37,605 bases of DNA, from positions 1-37,605 of the IMG/VR virus record IMGVR_UViG_3300042319_001418. The stretch is one strand, 5' to 3'. A program made the position numbers and the translations under genes. Under the pieces are notes generated by a model. That model was not told the DNA's origin and did not search any database. It saw only the letters and a program-made list of their open reading frames with translations. Shown one piece after another: positions 27,490-35,662 of the stretch. Origin of the DNA: a virus. Numbering within the stretch: position 1 is the stretch's first letter; every line of letters starts with the position of its first letter.

Positions 27490-27955
27490 GGCTATGGAGG
27501 AAGGACCATATCTTCCCACACAAGGTGAGAAGATATAACGTGTCTTGGTATGACGGTATCAGGACACAAGGCCATACACAGCAAATATTTGCCACAGGCG
27601 GTTGCCCGGTACCTGTGATCTTGACTCAAGAATAGTATGATATCTGAAAGTATTACTTTCGCAGCGGCAAAACCCAAGAGCGCCTTGTTGCTAATGGGTT
27701 CCTGATCGTTGGCCACGGCCAGCCAGAGCGATCCATTTGAGAGAATGCCTCACATTCCCAAGATAATTTCAACAATCCATTCCCTGCTGTGATTGTGTAT
27801 TCCGGGCTCGCACTGGAAGATTTCATGCTCATGAGGGCAGCGGTGCTTCCCGGTCCAACCTGGCAACGGAGGTCGATTTGAATGCGTTCCTGACGGTGCC
27901 ACCGTCCCTTCCGCCAGTGGAGTTCTTTACCACCCTGTCTGCTGGTTGCCTGTTG
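27490..27955 (-). ncRNA. candidate large structured RNA
   Basis: This 570-bp gap between convergent genes has no convincing reading frame. A TTGACA (27984-27989)-N17-TAAGCT (27961-27966) promoter would start a minus-strand RNA near 27955. In order it can form: a GACGGT/ACCGTC hairpin; a CCGGG-GCAC/GUGC-CCCGG two-part helix; ACAAUC/GAUUGU; GGGAAUG/CAUUCUC; GAUCG/CGAUC enclosing UGGC/GCCA; AACCCA/UGGGUU; GAAAGU/ACUUUC; a CACAGG/CCUGUG stem enclosing CGG-GCAA-CCG; GUGUC/GACAC; and AUAUCUUC/GAAGAUAU. Overlapping frames in the gap do not look like real proteins. It matches no RNA class I can identify. Confidence 0.4.
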
Positions 27956-28054
27956 CTGAGAGCTTACACACAACTCACAGAGATGTCAAACTTGGGCTAG
28001 TGGTCCTGATCTTTTGACAACCGAGCCAGAATATCAGCAGGTGTAAGAGCTAAT

Positions 28055-28927
28055 TTAGCCATTGTTGGTGTCCTTGACTTGTGTCTTTTCAGGTGTCACC
28101 AGCTGAGTAAGGTTGTTGATGTCCAGGAGGACCACATGGTCTTCACCAAAATAGTTCATGATAAACCAGGTGGCGGTTTCCTGACCCCTGAAAGCCAATG
28201 CAATACTGTCGCTCTTGCTGGTGCGCACCAGTTCACTGCGCTTGAGCTTCATACCTGCAACTGCCTCGTCCACAGGCTTGACACTCACCGTGGGCGTATC
28301 CGTCCAGTCATCAACATTCTTGGGATTGATCTGCACAGCAACCACATAGGCAAAATCCTTGAGCTTGCCAGCCTTGTCCAGCTTTTTGTAGACATCACGA
28401 ACAGCACTGCCATGAGCATCTGTTAGCTTGCGCAGCCGCACACTTTGATCCACATAGGCATGAGGATCAAAGTCAACCTTGTTCATGATCTTGTTCTTTT
28501 TGTCTAGGACTTCCACAACTTCCCATTCCTGGGGAACCTGGCTTATGGGTTTGTTGTTGGTAAGCCATTCAGGGACATTGGCATAGCCTGGGTGCATGAT
28601 TTCCCAAATGTCCACTTCTCGCTTGAGATCGAGATATTCTGGTGTCTGCTCAGGATCCACCCGCTTGCCACCCCGCCACTCTGGCATCTTGTAGAGATTG
28701 CGCAGCTGAGAGTTCTTATCAAAGATATGATCAGGTGGCATAAAAATACCCACCAGATACAACAGATGCATCTTGAGCTTGGCCAGGTCCTTGAATGCCT
28801 TGCCAAATCCCTTGTTGGTGTGAATTAAGATTGCGGGAGTGGTGGCATAGTTGGGCCCATACCCATAGTCAATTTCCTTGTAAAAAGCGCCAGTGTTCTT
28901 GTCGCGAATATGGAATGTGGATGTCAT
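28055..28927 (-). CDS. protein of unknown function
   Basis: The 290-residue protein is soluble-looking. The N-terminal third has an I-D-Y-G-Y-G-P-N-Y motif and K-L-K-M-H-L-L-Y-L-V-G. The middle is charged (W-R-G-G-K-R-V-D-P-E, E-W-E-V-V-E-V-L-D-K-K). The C-terminal third has V-R-T-S-K-S-D-S-I-A-L-A-F and a final D-H-V-V-L-L-D-I strand. No family is recognised. AAGGAA precedes the ATG at 28927, and it overlaps the upstream gene by 4 nt. Confidence 0.65.
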   Translation of the reverse strand: MTSTFHIRDKNTGAFYKEIDYGYGPNYATTPAILIHTNKGFGKAFKDLAKLKMHLLYLVGIFMPPDHIFDKNSQLRNLYKMPEWRGGKRVDPEQTPEYLDLKREVDIWEIMHPGYANVPEWLTNNKPISQVPQEWEVVEVLDKKNKIMNKVDFDPHAYVDQSVRLRKLTDAHGSAVRDVYKKLDKAGKLKDFAYVVAVQINPKNVDDWTDTPTVSVKPVDEAVAGMKLKRSELVRTSKSDSIALAFRGQETATWFIMNYFGEDHVVLLDINNLTQLVTPEKTQVKDTNNG

Positions 28928-29208
28928 GCGTTTGTTCCTTGTAGGAGAGCTGAGCTTATTGCATCAAAAACTTGTTGTTCACTTGTGAAACAGGATACCA
29001 GTGGGGGATTGTGCAAGTGAACATGTATCAGTTGACTGCTGAATCTGCGAATTATACCATGGCCCACAAATCTACCATTGCCTGGCTGCCTGTTGTTCCA
29101 CCTGGTTTTCTTGCTGAATGGCCAGGGCTGATAGATCAACTCACAATCCAGCAAGTGTGAGACCTGTTGGTAGAACAGTTGCTCGGGGTTGTGGTATGGG
29201 TGGTTCAT
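28924..29208 (-). CDS. small protein of unknown function
   Basis: The 94-residue product has a Pro/Trp-rich middle and a recognisable L-I-H-V-H-L-H-N-P-P stretch near residue 65. A decayed copy of this gene, with I-H-V-H-L-H-N-P, lies at about 32530-32755 behind the other repeat-protein gene, so this is the surviving member of a duplicated block. It overlaps the 290-residue gene by 4 nt. No function can be named. Confidence 0.6.
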   Translation of the reverse strand: MNHPYHNPEQLFYQQVSHLLDCELIYQPWPFSKKTRWNNRQPGNGRFVGHGIIRRFSSQLIHVHLHNPPLVSCFTSEQQVFDAISSALLQGTNA

Positions 29209-29211
29209 GAT

Positions 29212-29436
29212 CTAGTCCAAGGGTTCCCAGGTGGTGTCACCATCCCTGGTGTTGATACTCTTGACCCGAATCCAACACATGAGGCTGCTTTCATGCAGGA
29301 TGGAGCCCTGTGGGCCACTGGGAAGATCAGGTAGGTAGCAAAAATAATTGCCAAATCCCACATGGTTGTGTACCAGAACAATACAGCCCTTGTACAATCC
29401 ATCCATGACTGTGGCCATGGTATCAGGTAGGATCAT
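29212..29436 (-). CDS. small protein of unknown function
   Basis: The start is placed at the ATG at 29436 because AAGGAA lies ten bases before it; the upstream part of the open frame contains the promoter. The 74-residue product begins M-I-L-P-D-T-M-A-T-V-M-D-G and has a hydrophobic C-I-V-L-V-H-N-H strand and a C-terminal D-T-T-W-E-P-L-D. Its tail resembles the leftover tail at about 32755-32860, again pointing to block duplication. The function is unknown. Confidence 0.55.
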   Translation of the reverse strand: MILPDTMATVMDGLYKGCIVLVHNHVGFGNYFCYLPDLPSGPQGSILHESSLMCWIRVKSINTRDGDTTWEPLD

Positions 29437-29465
29437 AAACACAAATTCCTTGTTTCCATATGCAC

Positions 29466-29493
29466 ACAATAGCGTGTGATTGCACAATGTCAA
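29466..29493 (-). promoter_or_regulatory. sigma70-type promoter
   Basis: TTGACA (29488-29493), 16 bp, then TATTGT (29466-29471), preceded by CGC. It lies between the repeat-protein gene and the gene starting at 29436. Confidence 0.65.
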
Positions 29494-29502
29494 CTTGTAT
29501 AT

Positions 29503-29931
29503 TCAACCCCACGCAAGTAGGAATTGAGCGGCTACATCGTCATCCCAGGGACAGGCCACACCCAGTGATCTCATCCAGGATTTAATTTCATCGGTCATGT
29601 TCTTGCCATGCAGCCACCACTCCTGCGATCCATCTGCATGTATCACAGCAGGCCCATCCAATCGATGTAGTTGGCCATCAACATGCCACTCCTGCGATCC
29701 ATCTGCATATATCACAGCAGGCCCATCCAATCGATGTAGTTGGCCATCAACATACCACTCCTGCAATCCATCTGCATATATCACAGCAGGCCCATCCAAT
29801 CGATGTAGTTGGCCATCAACATGCCATCTTTGCGTGCCATCTGCATCTATATGCCGACCGACCTGCGGCGTGATCCCCTTGCTAGGGATACAGTGATTTG
29901 TTGAACAAATTGTTAACCCTGATAGGAACAT
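29503..29931 (-). CDS. 23-residue-repeat protein (W-x-V-D-G-x-L-H-R-L-D-G-P), short version
   Basis: The 142-residue product has a 30-residue lead, then three copies of a 23-residue unit containing A-D-G-x-Q-x-W-x-V-D-G-Q-L-H-R-L-D-G-P-A-V-I. A fourth partial copy runs into a C-terminal cap (G-K-N-M-T-D-E-I-K-S-W-M ... Q-F-L-L-A-W-G). The unit resembles MORN-like W-Y-x-N-G-x-x-H-R-x-D-G-P-A repeats known from phages and giant viruses; function unknown. The start at 29931 follows AGGAG; a TTGACT-N16-TATTAT promoter is upstream. It is a paralog of the gene at 32871. Confidence 0.8.
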   Translation of the reverse strand: MFLSGLTICSTNHCIPSKGITPQVGRHIDADGTQRWHVDGQLHRLDGPAVIYADGLQEWYVDGQLHRLDGPAVIYADGSQEWHVDGQLHRLDGPAVIHADGSQEWWLHGKNMTDEIKSWMRSLGVACPWDDDVAAQFLLAWG

Positions 29932-29957
29932 AGCATGATTCTCCTGAATTATTGAGA

Positions 29958-29985
29958 ATAATAACTGGTCTCTCAATAAAGTCAA
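29958..29985 (-). promoter_or_regulatory. sigma70-type promoter of the short repeat-protein gene
   Basis: TTGACT (29980-29985), 16 bp, then TATTAT (29958-29963). The right end of the IS element at 29989 lies directly beside the -35 box. Confidence 0.65.
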
Positions 29986-29988
29986 CCG

Positions 29989-31285
29989 GTGAACTACTGT
30001 TGGTCTAAAGACCAACAGCTTCCTGCTTCATTTGTGACTGAGATACATGGCCCTAATTGTCCATCATATCCCAAGTCACATCCACGGGCGCTTGAGGCAG
30101 TTCCTGCCTTGCATGATCTATGTTCCATTGTTGTAGTCCCCAGTTCTTGATATTCATGGCCGCATTGATATCTCTGTGCTGCGTAACGCCACAAGATTCA
30201 CAATGATATTCTCTTTGCTTCAAATCCAGTGATGATTTCTTGGTACCACATGAGCTGCATGTTTTGCTACTGGGTAGCCACTGATTGATTTTGGTGAAGT
30301 GATGGCCTGATAGCTCACACTTGTAGGCAATCGAGTTGGCCAGCATTGCCCATCCGGCATCTGCTATACACTTGGCGGCATATTTGCTCTTCTTCCTCAT
30401 CTCATCAATTTTCAGTGTTTCAACTGACACCAGGTCATGCGATTTGGCTATTCTCGCACTGATCTGGTGTATATGGTTTAATCTTTGGCAACGAACCAGA
30501 TCATGAGTTCGTGCCAGTTTTAATTTTGCTTTGGTTCTGTTCTTGCTTGACTTGGCTTTTCTGCTCAACTTGCGTTGTTGATGTTTGATGTGTTTGCGCT
30601 TTTTGGCAAGTGGCCTTGGGTTCTCAATCAGTGCCCCTGTGCTGAGTGCAGTGTATTGTGAGTTGACATCCACTCCCACTGGGTTCTGCACTTGATCTAC
30701 CAATGGCAGTTCTGCCACATCAACCACAAAACTTGCATACCAACCACGTGGTGTTTGGGTAATAGTTACGCATTGATATTTCGCAGGTAATTCCCTGTGC
30801 AACACAATTCGAACAATACCTATCTTGGGTAATCTCAAATACCTGTTGTTGTCCACTAGATTGGTGTGTTGTTGATATCTAAATGATATGGGAGTAGTAT
30901 ATTTGCTCTTGAACTTGGGGAATCCAGCACTGGTTTTCTTCATATTTTTCCAATGCAGTATCCAAGTCCTTGATGCTGCTCTGCAACACCTGACTGTAGG
31001 TGTCTTTCAACCAAATGTGTTGTTTTTTCAGATCAGTCAGCTGTTTGCACATGTCAAACTGCCACACAAATGTTTTGTCTTGGTTGTATTGATCTATGTT
31101 TACCTTGAGAAAGTGGTTGTATAGGAATCGAACTGCACCACCCACAGACGTCATCTGTTGTTCTTGTTGCAGGGTAGGATAAATCCTGTAGCGATATCTC
31201 TGCTTCATTTGTGCGATTATGTATGCCACTCGCTATCCATCTGTTGGCTTAAAAGCCAACAGACTTCCGCTCGAAAGTTAAAGCA
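29989..31285 (-). mobile_element. IS200/IS605-type element with tnpB only
   Basis: The tnpB gene is bracketed by two matching hairpins in the same orientation: 29997-30018 (CTGTTGGTC/GACCAACAG) and 31241-31262 (CTGTTGGCT/AGCCAACAG), each with a T/A-rich 4-nt loop and a nearby CTTCC. The right end carries TAGTTCAC just outside its hairpin (29989-29996 on the other strand), common at this family's right ends. A 14-bp repeat covering the tnpB start (31200-31213) recurs beside the right hairpin (30022-30035). No tnpA is present, so movement would need a TnpA from elsewhere. The left border is approximate. Confidence 0.75.
30053..31208 (-). pseudogene. tnpB: tnpB, RNA-guided nuclease gene split by a frameshift
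   Basis: The N-terminal part (from the ATG at 31208, M-K-Q-R-Y-R-Y-R-I-Y-P-T) and the C-terminal part lie in different frames and join at an A5 run at 30945-30949. Removing one A restores A-L-E-N-M-K-K-T-S-A-G-F-P-K-F-K, the normal TnpB text. The RuvC acidic residues are intact: Asp in V-G-V-D-V-N, Glu in V-S-V-E-T-L-K, Asp in H-R-D-I-N-A-A. So are the two C-x-x-C pairs of the zinc finger. TnpB is guided by an RNA from the element's right end. A recent one-base insertion or a sequencing error is likely. Confidence 0.88.
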
Positions 31286-31318
31286 TGAATGCCTTATCCA
31301 CCCATCACAAGGATATGC

Positions 31319-32491
31319 TTATAGGGTAAACAGGCGTTGCCACCATTTTTTTTCAATCTTTGGTGCCGCTTGCAAACTGCTGGGATTGGTGACATTTGTA
31401 TAACAATTATCGTCAGCTATCTTGATGTTGTATCCACCTGGCTGCACCAACACACCCCAGGTGAGATGGTTGTCACCTGGACCAAAAAATTGATTGGCAC
31501 TGATGATCATACTGTTGCCACTGGCTATTTCTATACCTACGGTTTGATCACCGTGCCGTTGATCTTCCTTGCTGAACGTGCACCCAATGACCTTGTTGTA
31601 GGCATTGAATTCACCTTCATATCGTATGCCTGTCCAATTGGGATAATTGGCACCGTCAAACCAACTGTTGGCATACAACAGGCAGTTAGCTACAACTCCC
31701 TGTTGTATATTCACACTGTGAATACACATGATACTTGCATTTATATGGCTGTCTGTGACAGTCAATTGTGGTTCTGACCCTTGATCTGCTCTGTGAACAA
31801 TACCCTTTTGCACGCCCACGATATCAGTGTTGTGTACATAAACACCTTCAGTGCAACCTTCTGCTAGGATACCAGTTTTGCTTTCCAGGATCAGGCAGTC
31901 GCTGATCACAAAACTGGTACACTGCGCTTGCAAATGGATGGCTGATTGTGTTTGTTGGTCTGCTGGTGCATCACGTTCACCATAAAAGTGCATGTTGCGT
32001 ATGCGGCCATTGCGTGCGTTGGTGCAACTGATACCTTTGCTCCAGTATCCCAGTGGTCCACTAAACAAATCCTGGGTGATGCGCACATCATGAACATTCA
32101 CAGTGTTTTCTATGTTTTGATCAGTGGCATATTTAAAATCAAGAGCTGTGCCAGCATTGAGCTGTGTGGTCACCAGTCCAATATCGCGAACTTCAAAATT
32201 GGGCAGGTGATTGGCTTGTAGACTGGTGCTGGTGAATGCAATCCCCAGTTGGCTGCCTTTCATGAACCTCAACACGCTGGTGTAACGTCCATCTCCATGA
32301 ATGGAGAAATGTTGTTGTTGATCACATGCGGCTGTAATTTGTGAGTGTATGGCATAAGTTCCAGCTGGCACATACAATACTCCTCCGCCAGCAGCGATGA
32401 TCTGATTTATAGCTTTTTGAAATATTGCACTGTTGTCTGTTTGGCCGTCCGTGACAGCGCCTTGGGTTAGTATGTTGATTGATAAGGTCAC
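31319..32491 (-). CDS. right-handed beta-helix protein (tailspike/pectate-lyase-like)
   Basis: The 390-residue product opens with V-T-D-G-Q-T-D-N-S-A-I-F-Q-K-A-I-N and G-G-G-V-L-Y-V-P-A-G-T-Y, the classic start of a pectate-lyase-3-type beta-helix. Rungs such as R-I-R-N-M-H-F-Y-G, V-Y-V-H-N-T-D-I-V-G-V and N-K-V-I-G-C-T-F follow. Such proteins are usually phage spikes or depolymerases that bind or cut surface sugars. It lacks an obvious virion-anchoring N-terminal domain and ends in a basic K-K-W-W-Q-R-L-F tail. The GTG start has AGGAAA upstream, and GATAAATA (32519-32526) could be its late promoter. Confidence 0.8.
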   Translation of the reverse strand: MTLSINILTQGAVTDGQTDNSAIFQKAINQIIAAGGGVLYVPAGTYAIHSQITAACDQQQHFSIHGDGRYTSVLRFMKGSQLGIAFTSTSLQANHLPNFEVRDIGLVTTQLNAGTALDFKYATDQNIENTVNVHDVRITQDLFSGPLGYWSKGISCTNARNGRIRNMHFYGERDAPADQQTQSAIHLQAQCTSFVISDCLILESKTGILAEGCTEGVYVHNTDIVGVQKGIVHRADQGSEPQLTVTDSHINASIMCIHSVNIQQGVVANCLLYANSWFDGANYPNWTGIRYEGEFNAYNKVIGCTFSKEDQRHGDQTVGIEIASGNSMIISANQFFGPGDNHLTWGVLVQPGGYNIKIADDNCYTNVTNPSSLQAAPKIEKKWWQRLFTL

Positions 32492-32518
32492 CGTGATTTT
32501 CCTGCATGAGTTTGCAAT

Positions 32519-32526
32519 TATTTATC
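32519..32526 (-). promoter_or_regulatory. late-promoter-like octamer of the beta-helix gene
   Basis: GATAAATA on the minus strand, one mismatch from TATAAATA, 27 nt upstream of the GTG start at 32491. Late expression would suit a virion protein. Confidence 0.55.
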
Positions 32527-32529
32527 GCA

Positions 32530-32865
32530 TGCAGGATTATCAATGATGGATCACTCAGTGAGTGGCGTGAAAACCGCAACCAGAATGTGGAAACCCTGTT
32601 GTCCACGTGTGTAGCAGCATATCACTATGGGATTGTGCAAGTGAACATGAATCATTAGACTGCGGTATCTGCTGGCCCACCTGAGGTCCCTGCTAAATGA
32701 ACAGGGTTGGTGGAACTCTTGCTGGGATTGATTTAAGGATGGTTCATGATCTAATCCAAGGGCTTGAAATGTTTTTGTTTTCTCGGATGGTGACATTGGT
32801 TGGCTACTGGTAATGGATAACCCACTTCTGCTTGCCATGTGGTTCAACTTCTGTTGCACTCATTG
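32530..32865 (-). pseudogene. decayed copies of the genes at 29212 and 28924
   Basis: This 340-bp stretch after the long repeat-protein gene has no intact gene. Its DNA matches the block at 28960-29230: both contain gggattgtgcaagtgaacatg and ggttcatgatct followed by (a/g)tccaaggg. In translation I-H-V-H-L-H-N-P survives, as does an A-L-G-L-D tail matching the end of the 29212 gene. Stops interrupt the rest. The order repeat protein, 29212-like, 28924-like is the same as in the intact block. Confidence 0.7.
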
Positions 32866-32870
32866 CTACT

Positions 32871-33671
32871 CTAACCCCAGGTCAGTTGAAATTGAGTCTG
32901 GATTGCTGAGTCCCAGGGCCATGTACCATCAATTTTCTGCATCCATGCAACGATTTGATTGGTCATGTTCTTGCCATCAACATACCACTCCTGCGATCTA
33001 TCTGCATGTATCACAGCAGGCCCATCCAATCGATGTAGTTGGCCATCAACATACCACTCCTGCGATCTATCTGCATGTATCACAGCAGGCCCATCCAATC
33101 GATGTAGTTGGCCATCAACATGCCATCTTTGCGATCCATTTGCATATATCGCAGCAGGCCCATCCAATCGATGTGGTTTGCCATCAACATGCCATCTTTG
33201 CGATCCATCTGCATCTATCACAGCAGGCCCATCCAATCGATGTAGTTGGCCATCAACATACCATCTTTGCGATCCATTTGCATATATCGCAGCAGGCCCA
33301 TCCAATCGATGTGGTTTGCCATCAACATGCCATCTTTGCGATCCATCTGCATATATCACAGCAGGCCCATCCAATCGATGTAGTTGGCCATCAACATACC
33401 ATCTTTGCATGCCATCTGCATCTATCGCAGCAGGCCCATCCAATCGATGTAGTTTGCCATCAACATGCCACTCCTGCGATCCATCTGCATGTATCACAGC
33501 AGGCCCATCCAATCGATGTAGTTTGCCATCAACATGCCATCTTTGCGATCCATCTGCATCTATCACAGCAGGCCCATCCAATCGATGTAGTTTGCCATCA
33601 ACATGCCATCTTTGCGATCCATCTGCATCTATCACAGCGGTAACATGTGGTTTGTTTGTGTCTACAATCAT
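32871..33671 (-). CDS. 23-residue-repeat protein (W-x-V-D-G-x-L-H-R-L-D-G-P), long version
   Basis: The 266-residue product is almost entirely repeats: nine full copies and one partial copy of a 23-residue unit (A-D-G-S-Q-R-W-H-V-D-G-K-L-H-R-L-D-G-P). It then has the same C-terminal cap as the short paralog (G-K-N-M-T-N-Q-I-V-A-W-M ... Q-F-Q-L-T-W-G). Units vary at only a few positions (H/Y after W, K/Q after G, A/V before I). A solenoid of two-strand units, as in MORN proteins, is likely; a binding role is inferred. The start at 33671 has AGGGA upstream; TTGACA-N16-TATTCT lies above it. Confidence 0.82.
   Translation of the reverse strand: MIVDTNKPHVTAVIDADGSQRWHVDGKLHRLDGPAVIDADGSQRWHVDGKLHRLDGPAVIHADGSQEWHVDGKLHRLDGPAAIDADGMQRWYVDGQLHRLDGPAVIYADGSQRWHVDGKPHRLDGPAAIYANGSQRWYVDGQLHRLDGPAVIDADGSQRWHVDGKPHRLDGPAAIYANGSQRWHVDGQLHRLDGPAVIHADRSQEWYVDGQLHRLDGPAVIHADRSQEWYVDGKNMTNQIVAWMQKIDGTWPWDSAIQTQFQLTWG
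32975..33640. repeat. 69-bp tandem repeat array
   Basis: Nine or more tandem 69-bp units, each containing ggcccatccaatcgatgtag, encode the 23-residue protein repeats. The units are nearly identical in DNA, so unequal recombination could change their number. The same unit occurs three times at about 29640-29830. Confidence 0.9.
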
Positions 33672-33708
33672 TATCGATTCCCTAGAGTCTATTACCTGAC
33701 TGCACACA

Positions 33709-33736
33709 AGAATATAATTTATCGCGATAATGTCAA
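33709..33736 (-). promoter_or_regulatory. sigma70-type promoter of the long repeat-protein gene
   Basis: TTGACA (33731-33736), 16 bp, then TATTCT (33709-33714). The -35 box lies directly behind the dnaK terminator. Confidence 0.7.
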
Positions 33737-33762
33737 CAAAAAAGGTGGCTTGCGCCACCTTT
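33737..33762 (-). terminator. intrinsic terminator of dnaK
   Basis: A 9-bp stem (33754-33762 with 33741-33749) closes a GCAA tetraloop on the minus strand and is followed by TTT and G. Together with the stem's own T's this gives a U6 run. TTGACA of the next promoter follows immediately. Confidence 0.88.
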
Positions 33763-33766
33763 CTGT

Positions 33767-35599
33767 TTAGCTTGCGGCAGAGGGTTGGTCCACCGTGGGT
33801 TCCTGCTTATACAACAGTTCACCCAGTTTCATGGTGGTATTGACATATTCTGTGGTGGCTTCACGGATCACAGCAGCATCATCTGAGTCTTTCATGGCTT
33901 GTTTGAGCTCGAGAGCAGCTGATTCAATTTCCACACGCAGATTGTCAGGCACCGTATCTGCATTTTCTCTCAGAGTTTTTTCTGTGTTGGCGATCATGGC
34001 ATCTGCTGTGTTGCGCACTTCTGCCAGTTCCTTGCGCTTGCGGTCCTGTTCAGCGTTCTCTTCTGCTGCTCTAACCATTTGTGCAATCTCTTCATCTGTT
34101 AGCCCACCGTTGGACTTGATGCTGATCTGTTGAGCCTTGCCAGTGGCCATGTCCTTGGCACTCACAGTCACAATACCATTGCTGTCGATATCAAAAGCCA
34201 CCTGAATTTGTGGCAAACCCCGTGGTGCTGGGGCAATGCCTGACAGTTCAAACTGACCCAGACTCTTGTTGTCAGCAGCCATGGGGCGCTCACCCTGATA
34301 CACCTTGATGGTCACCGCCGGCTGGTTGTCTTCCGCTGTGCTGAAGATTTGCTCTTTTCTGGTGGGGATGGTGGTATTCTTCTCAATAAGTTTTGCGAGT
34401 ACTCCTCCCAGAGTTTCGATACCGAGGCTGAGTGGCGTAACATCAAGGAGTAGCACGTCTTTGACGTCCCCTTGAAGTACACCTGCTTGTACTGCTGCAC
34501 CAATGGCAACTGCTTCATCCGGGTTGATGCTTTTGTTGGGTTCACGACCAAAAAATTCCTTGACTGCTTTTTGTACCATTGGGATTCTGGTGGTGCCTCC
34601 CACAAGGATCACATCCTGAATATCGCTGGGATTCAATCCAGCATCCTTGAGTGCCACCTTGCAGGGTGCAATCAATCGTGACACAAGATTTTCTGTCATG
34701 CGTTCAAATTGACTGCGAGTGAGTTTCACCAACAGATGCTTGGGGCCAGTGGCGTCTGCTGTGATGTAGGGTAGGTTGATGTCAGTTTCCACACTGCTGC
34801 TGAGTTCAATCTTGGCCTTTTCAGCAGCTTCTTTCACTCGCTGCATGGCCATTTTGTCTTGTGTGAGATCAATGGCCTGATCCTTGCGGAATTCTGCCAC
34901 CACATGATCAATAATCCTGTTGTCAAAATCTGCACCACCCAAGTGGGTGTCACCATTGGTGCTGAGAACTTCCACCACCTGATCACCAATGTCCAGAACA
35001 CTCACATCATGTGTGCCACTGCCAGAATCAAAAACAACAAACTTGCCTGTTTGATTTTTGTCCAAAGAGAAGGCTAGGGCAGCAGCAGTGGGTTCGTTGA
35101 TGATGCGCAAAACTTCCAGGCCAGCAATGGCACCGGCATCCTTGGTGGCCTGACGTTGACTGTCGCTGAAATATGCAGGGACAGTAATTATGGCTTGTGT
35201 GACCTTCTTGCCCAGATAACTTTCAGCAGTTTCCTTCATCTTGCTGAGAATTTTGGCACTCAGCTCTTGAGGACTCATCCTCTCGCCGTTGATTTCCACC
35301 CAGGCATCACCATTTTGGGCTGCAACAATCTCATAGGGCAGATTTTTTGCATCTGCCTGCACAAGGGCGTCATCAAATCTGCGCCCAATCAGTCTCTTGA
35401 CTTCAAACACAGTTTTGGTGGGATTTGTCACAGCCTGTCTTTTGGCTGACTGCCCCACAAGTGTTTCCTTGTCTGTGAATGCAATCACGCTGGGTGTTGT
35501 TCTGGCACCTTCAGCGTTTTCAATTACTCTGGGCTGGCCATTTTCCATGACAGCCACGCATGAATTACCTGTTCCCAGGTCAATTCCTATACATACCAT
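33767..35599 (-). CDS. dnaK: DnaK (Hsp70) chaperone
   Basis: The 610-residue protein is full length: ATPase domain from [34 protein letters not shown], linker [15 protein letters not shown], then the substrate domain and helical lid. It lacks the E-E-V-D-like tail. Oddities are G-T-G-N-S for G-T-T-N-S and D-S-G-S-G-T-H-D for D-L-G-G-G-T-F-D in the phosphate loops; the Asp and Thr used in catalysis remain. No dnaJ or grpE is seen here, so host partners would be needed. The start at 35599 has AAGGAG upstream, inside a ROSE-like hairpin shared with hsp20. Confidence 0.95.
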   Translation of the reverse strand: MVCIGIDLGTGNSCVAVMENGQPRVIENAEGARTTPSVIAFTDKETLVGQSAKRQAVTNPTKTVFEVKRLIGRRFDDALVQADAKNLPYEIVAAQNGDAWVEINGERMSPQELSAKILSKMKETAESYLGKKVTQAIITVPAYFSDSQRQATKDAGAIAGLEVLRIINEPTAAALAFSLDKNQTGKFVVFDSGSGTHDVSVLDIGDQVVEVLSTNGDTHLGGADFDNRIIDHVVAEFRKDQAIDLTQDKMAMQRVKEAAEKAKIELSSSVETDINLPYITADATGPKHLLVKLTRSQFERMTENLVSRLIAPCKVALKDAGLNPSDIQDVILVGGTTRIPMVQKAVKEFFGREPNKSINPDEAVAIGAAVQAGVLQGDVKDVLLLDVTPLSLGIETLGGVLAKLIEKNTTIPTRKEQIFSTAEDNQPAVTIKVYQGERPMAADNKSLGQFELSGIAPAPRGLPQIQVAFDIDSNGIVTVSAKDMATGKAQQISIKSNGGLTDEEIAQMVRAAEENAEQDRKRKELAEVRNTADAMIANTEKTLRENADTVPDNLRVEIESAALELKQAMKDSDDAAVIREATTEYVNTTMKLGELLYKQEPTVDQPSAAS

Positions 35600-35624
35600 A
35601 TTGCTTCTCCTTGTTAAGCGAGAT
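35600..35624 (-). promoter_or_regulatory. candidate ROSE-like RNA thermometer in the dnaK leader
   Basis: UCUCGCUU (35616-35623) can pair with AAGGAGA (35606-35612) across a 3-nt AAC loop, burying the Shine-Dalgarno sequence in a 7-bp stem with one bulged G. The stem sequence is identical to the one before hsp20. The UCGCU core fits the ROSE U-Y-G-C-U motif. Confidence 0.55.
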
Positions 35625-35662
35625 GAATCATCAGTTACTCTATAGTCAACCAATGTTCAAAA

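Noticed and set aside
27492-27973. Two overlapping minus-strand frames (74 and 106 codons) in the gap.
   Set aside because: Both cover the same DNA, match nothing, lack SDs, and the DNA is full of hairpins; a structured RNA is a better reading.
32975-33640. Regular repeats with a constant 20-bp core, looking like a CRISPR array.
   Set aside because: There are no variable spacers; the whole 69-bp unit repeats in frame and encodes a 23-residue protein unit.
32813-33699. Long plus-strand open frames across the repeat array, rich in His/Cys/Pro/Ser.
   Set aside because: They are antisense shadows of the 69-bp coding repeats; the minus frame has promoter, SD and a non-repetitive cap shared with its paralog.
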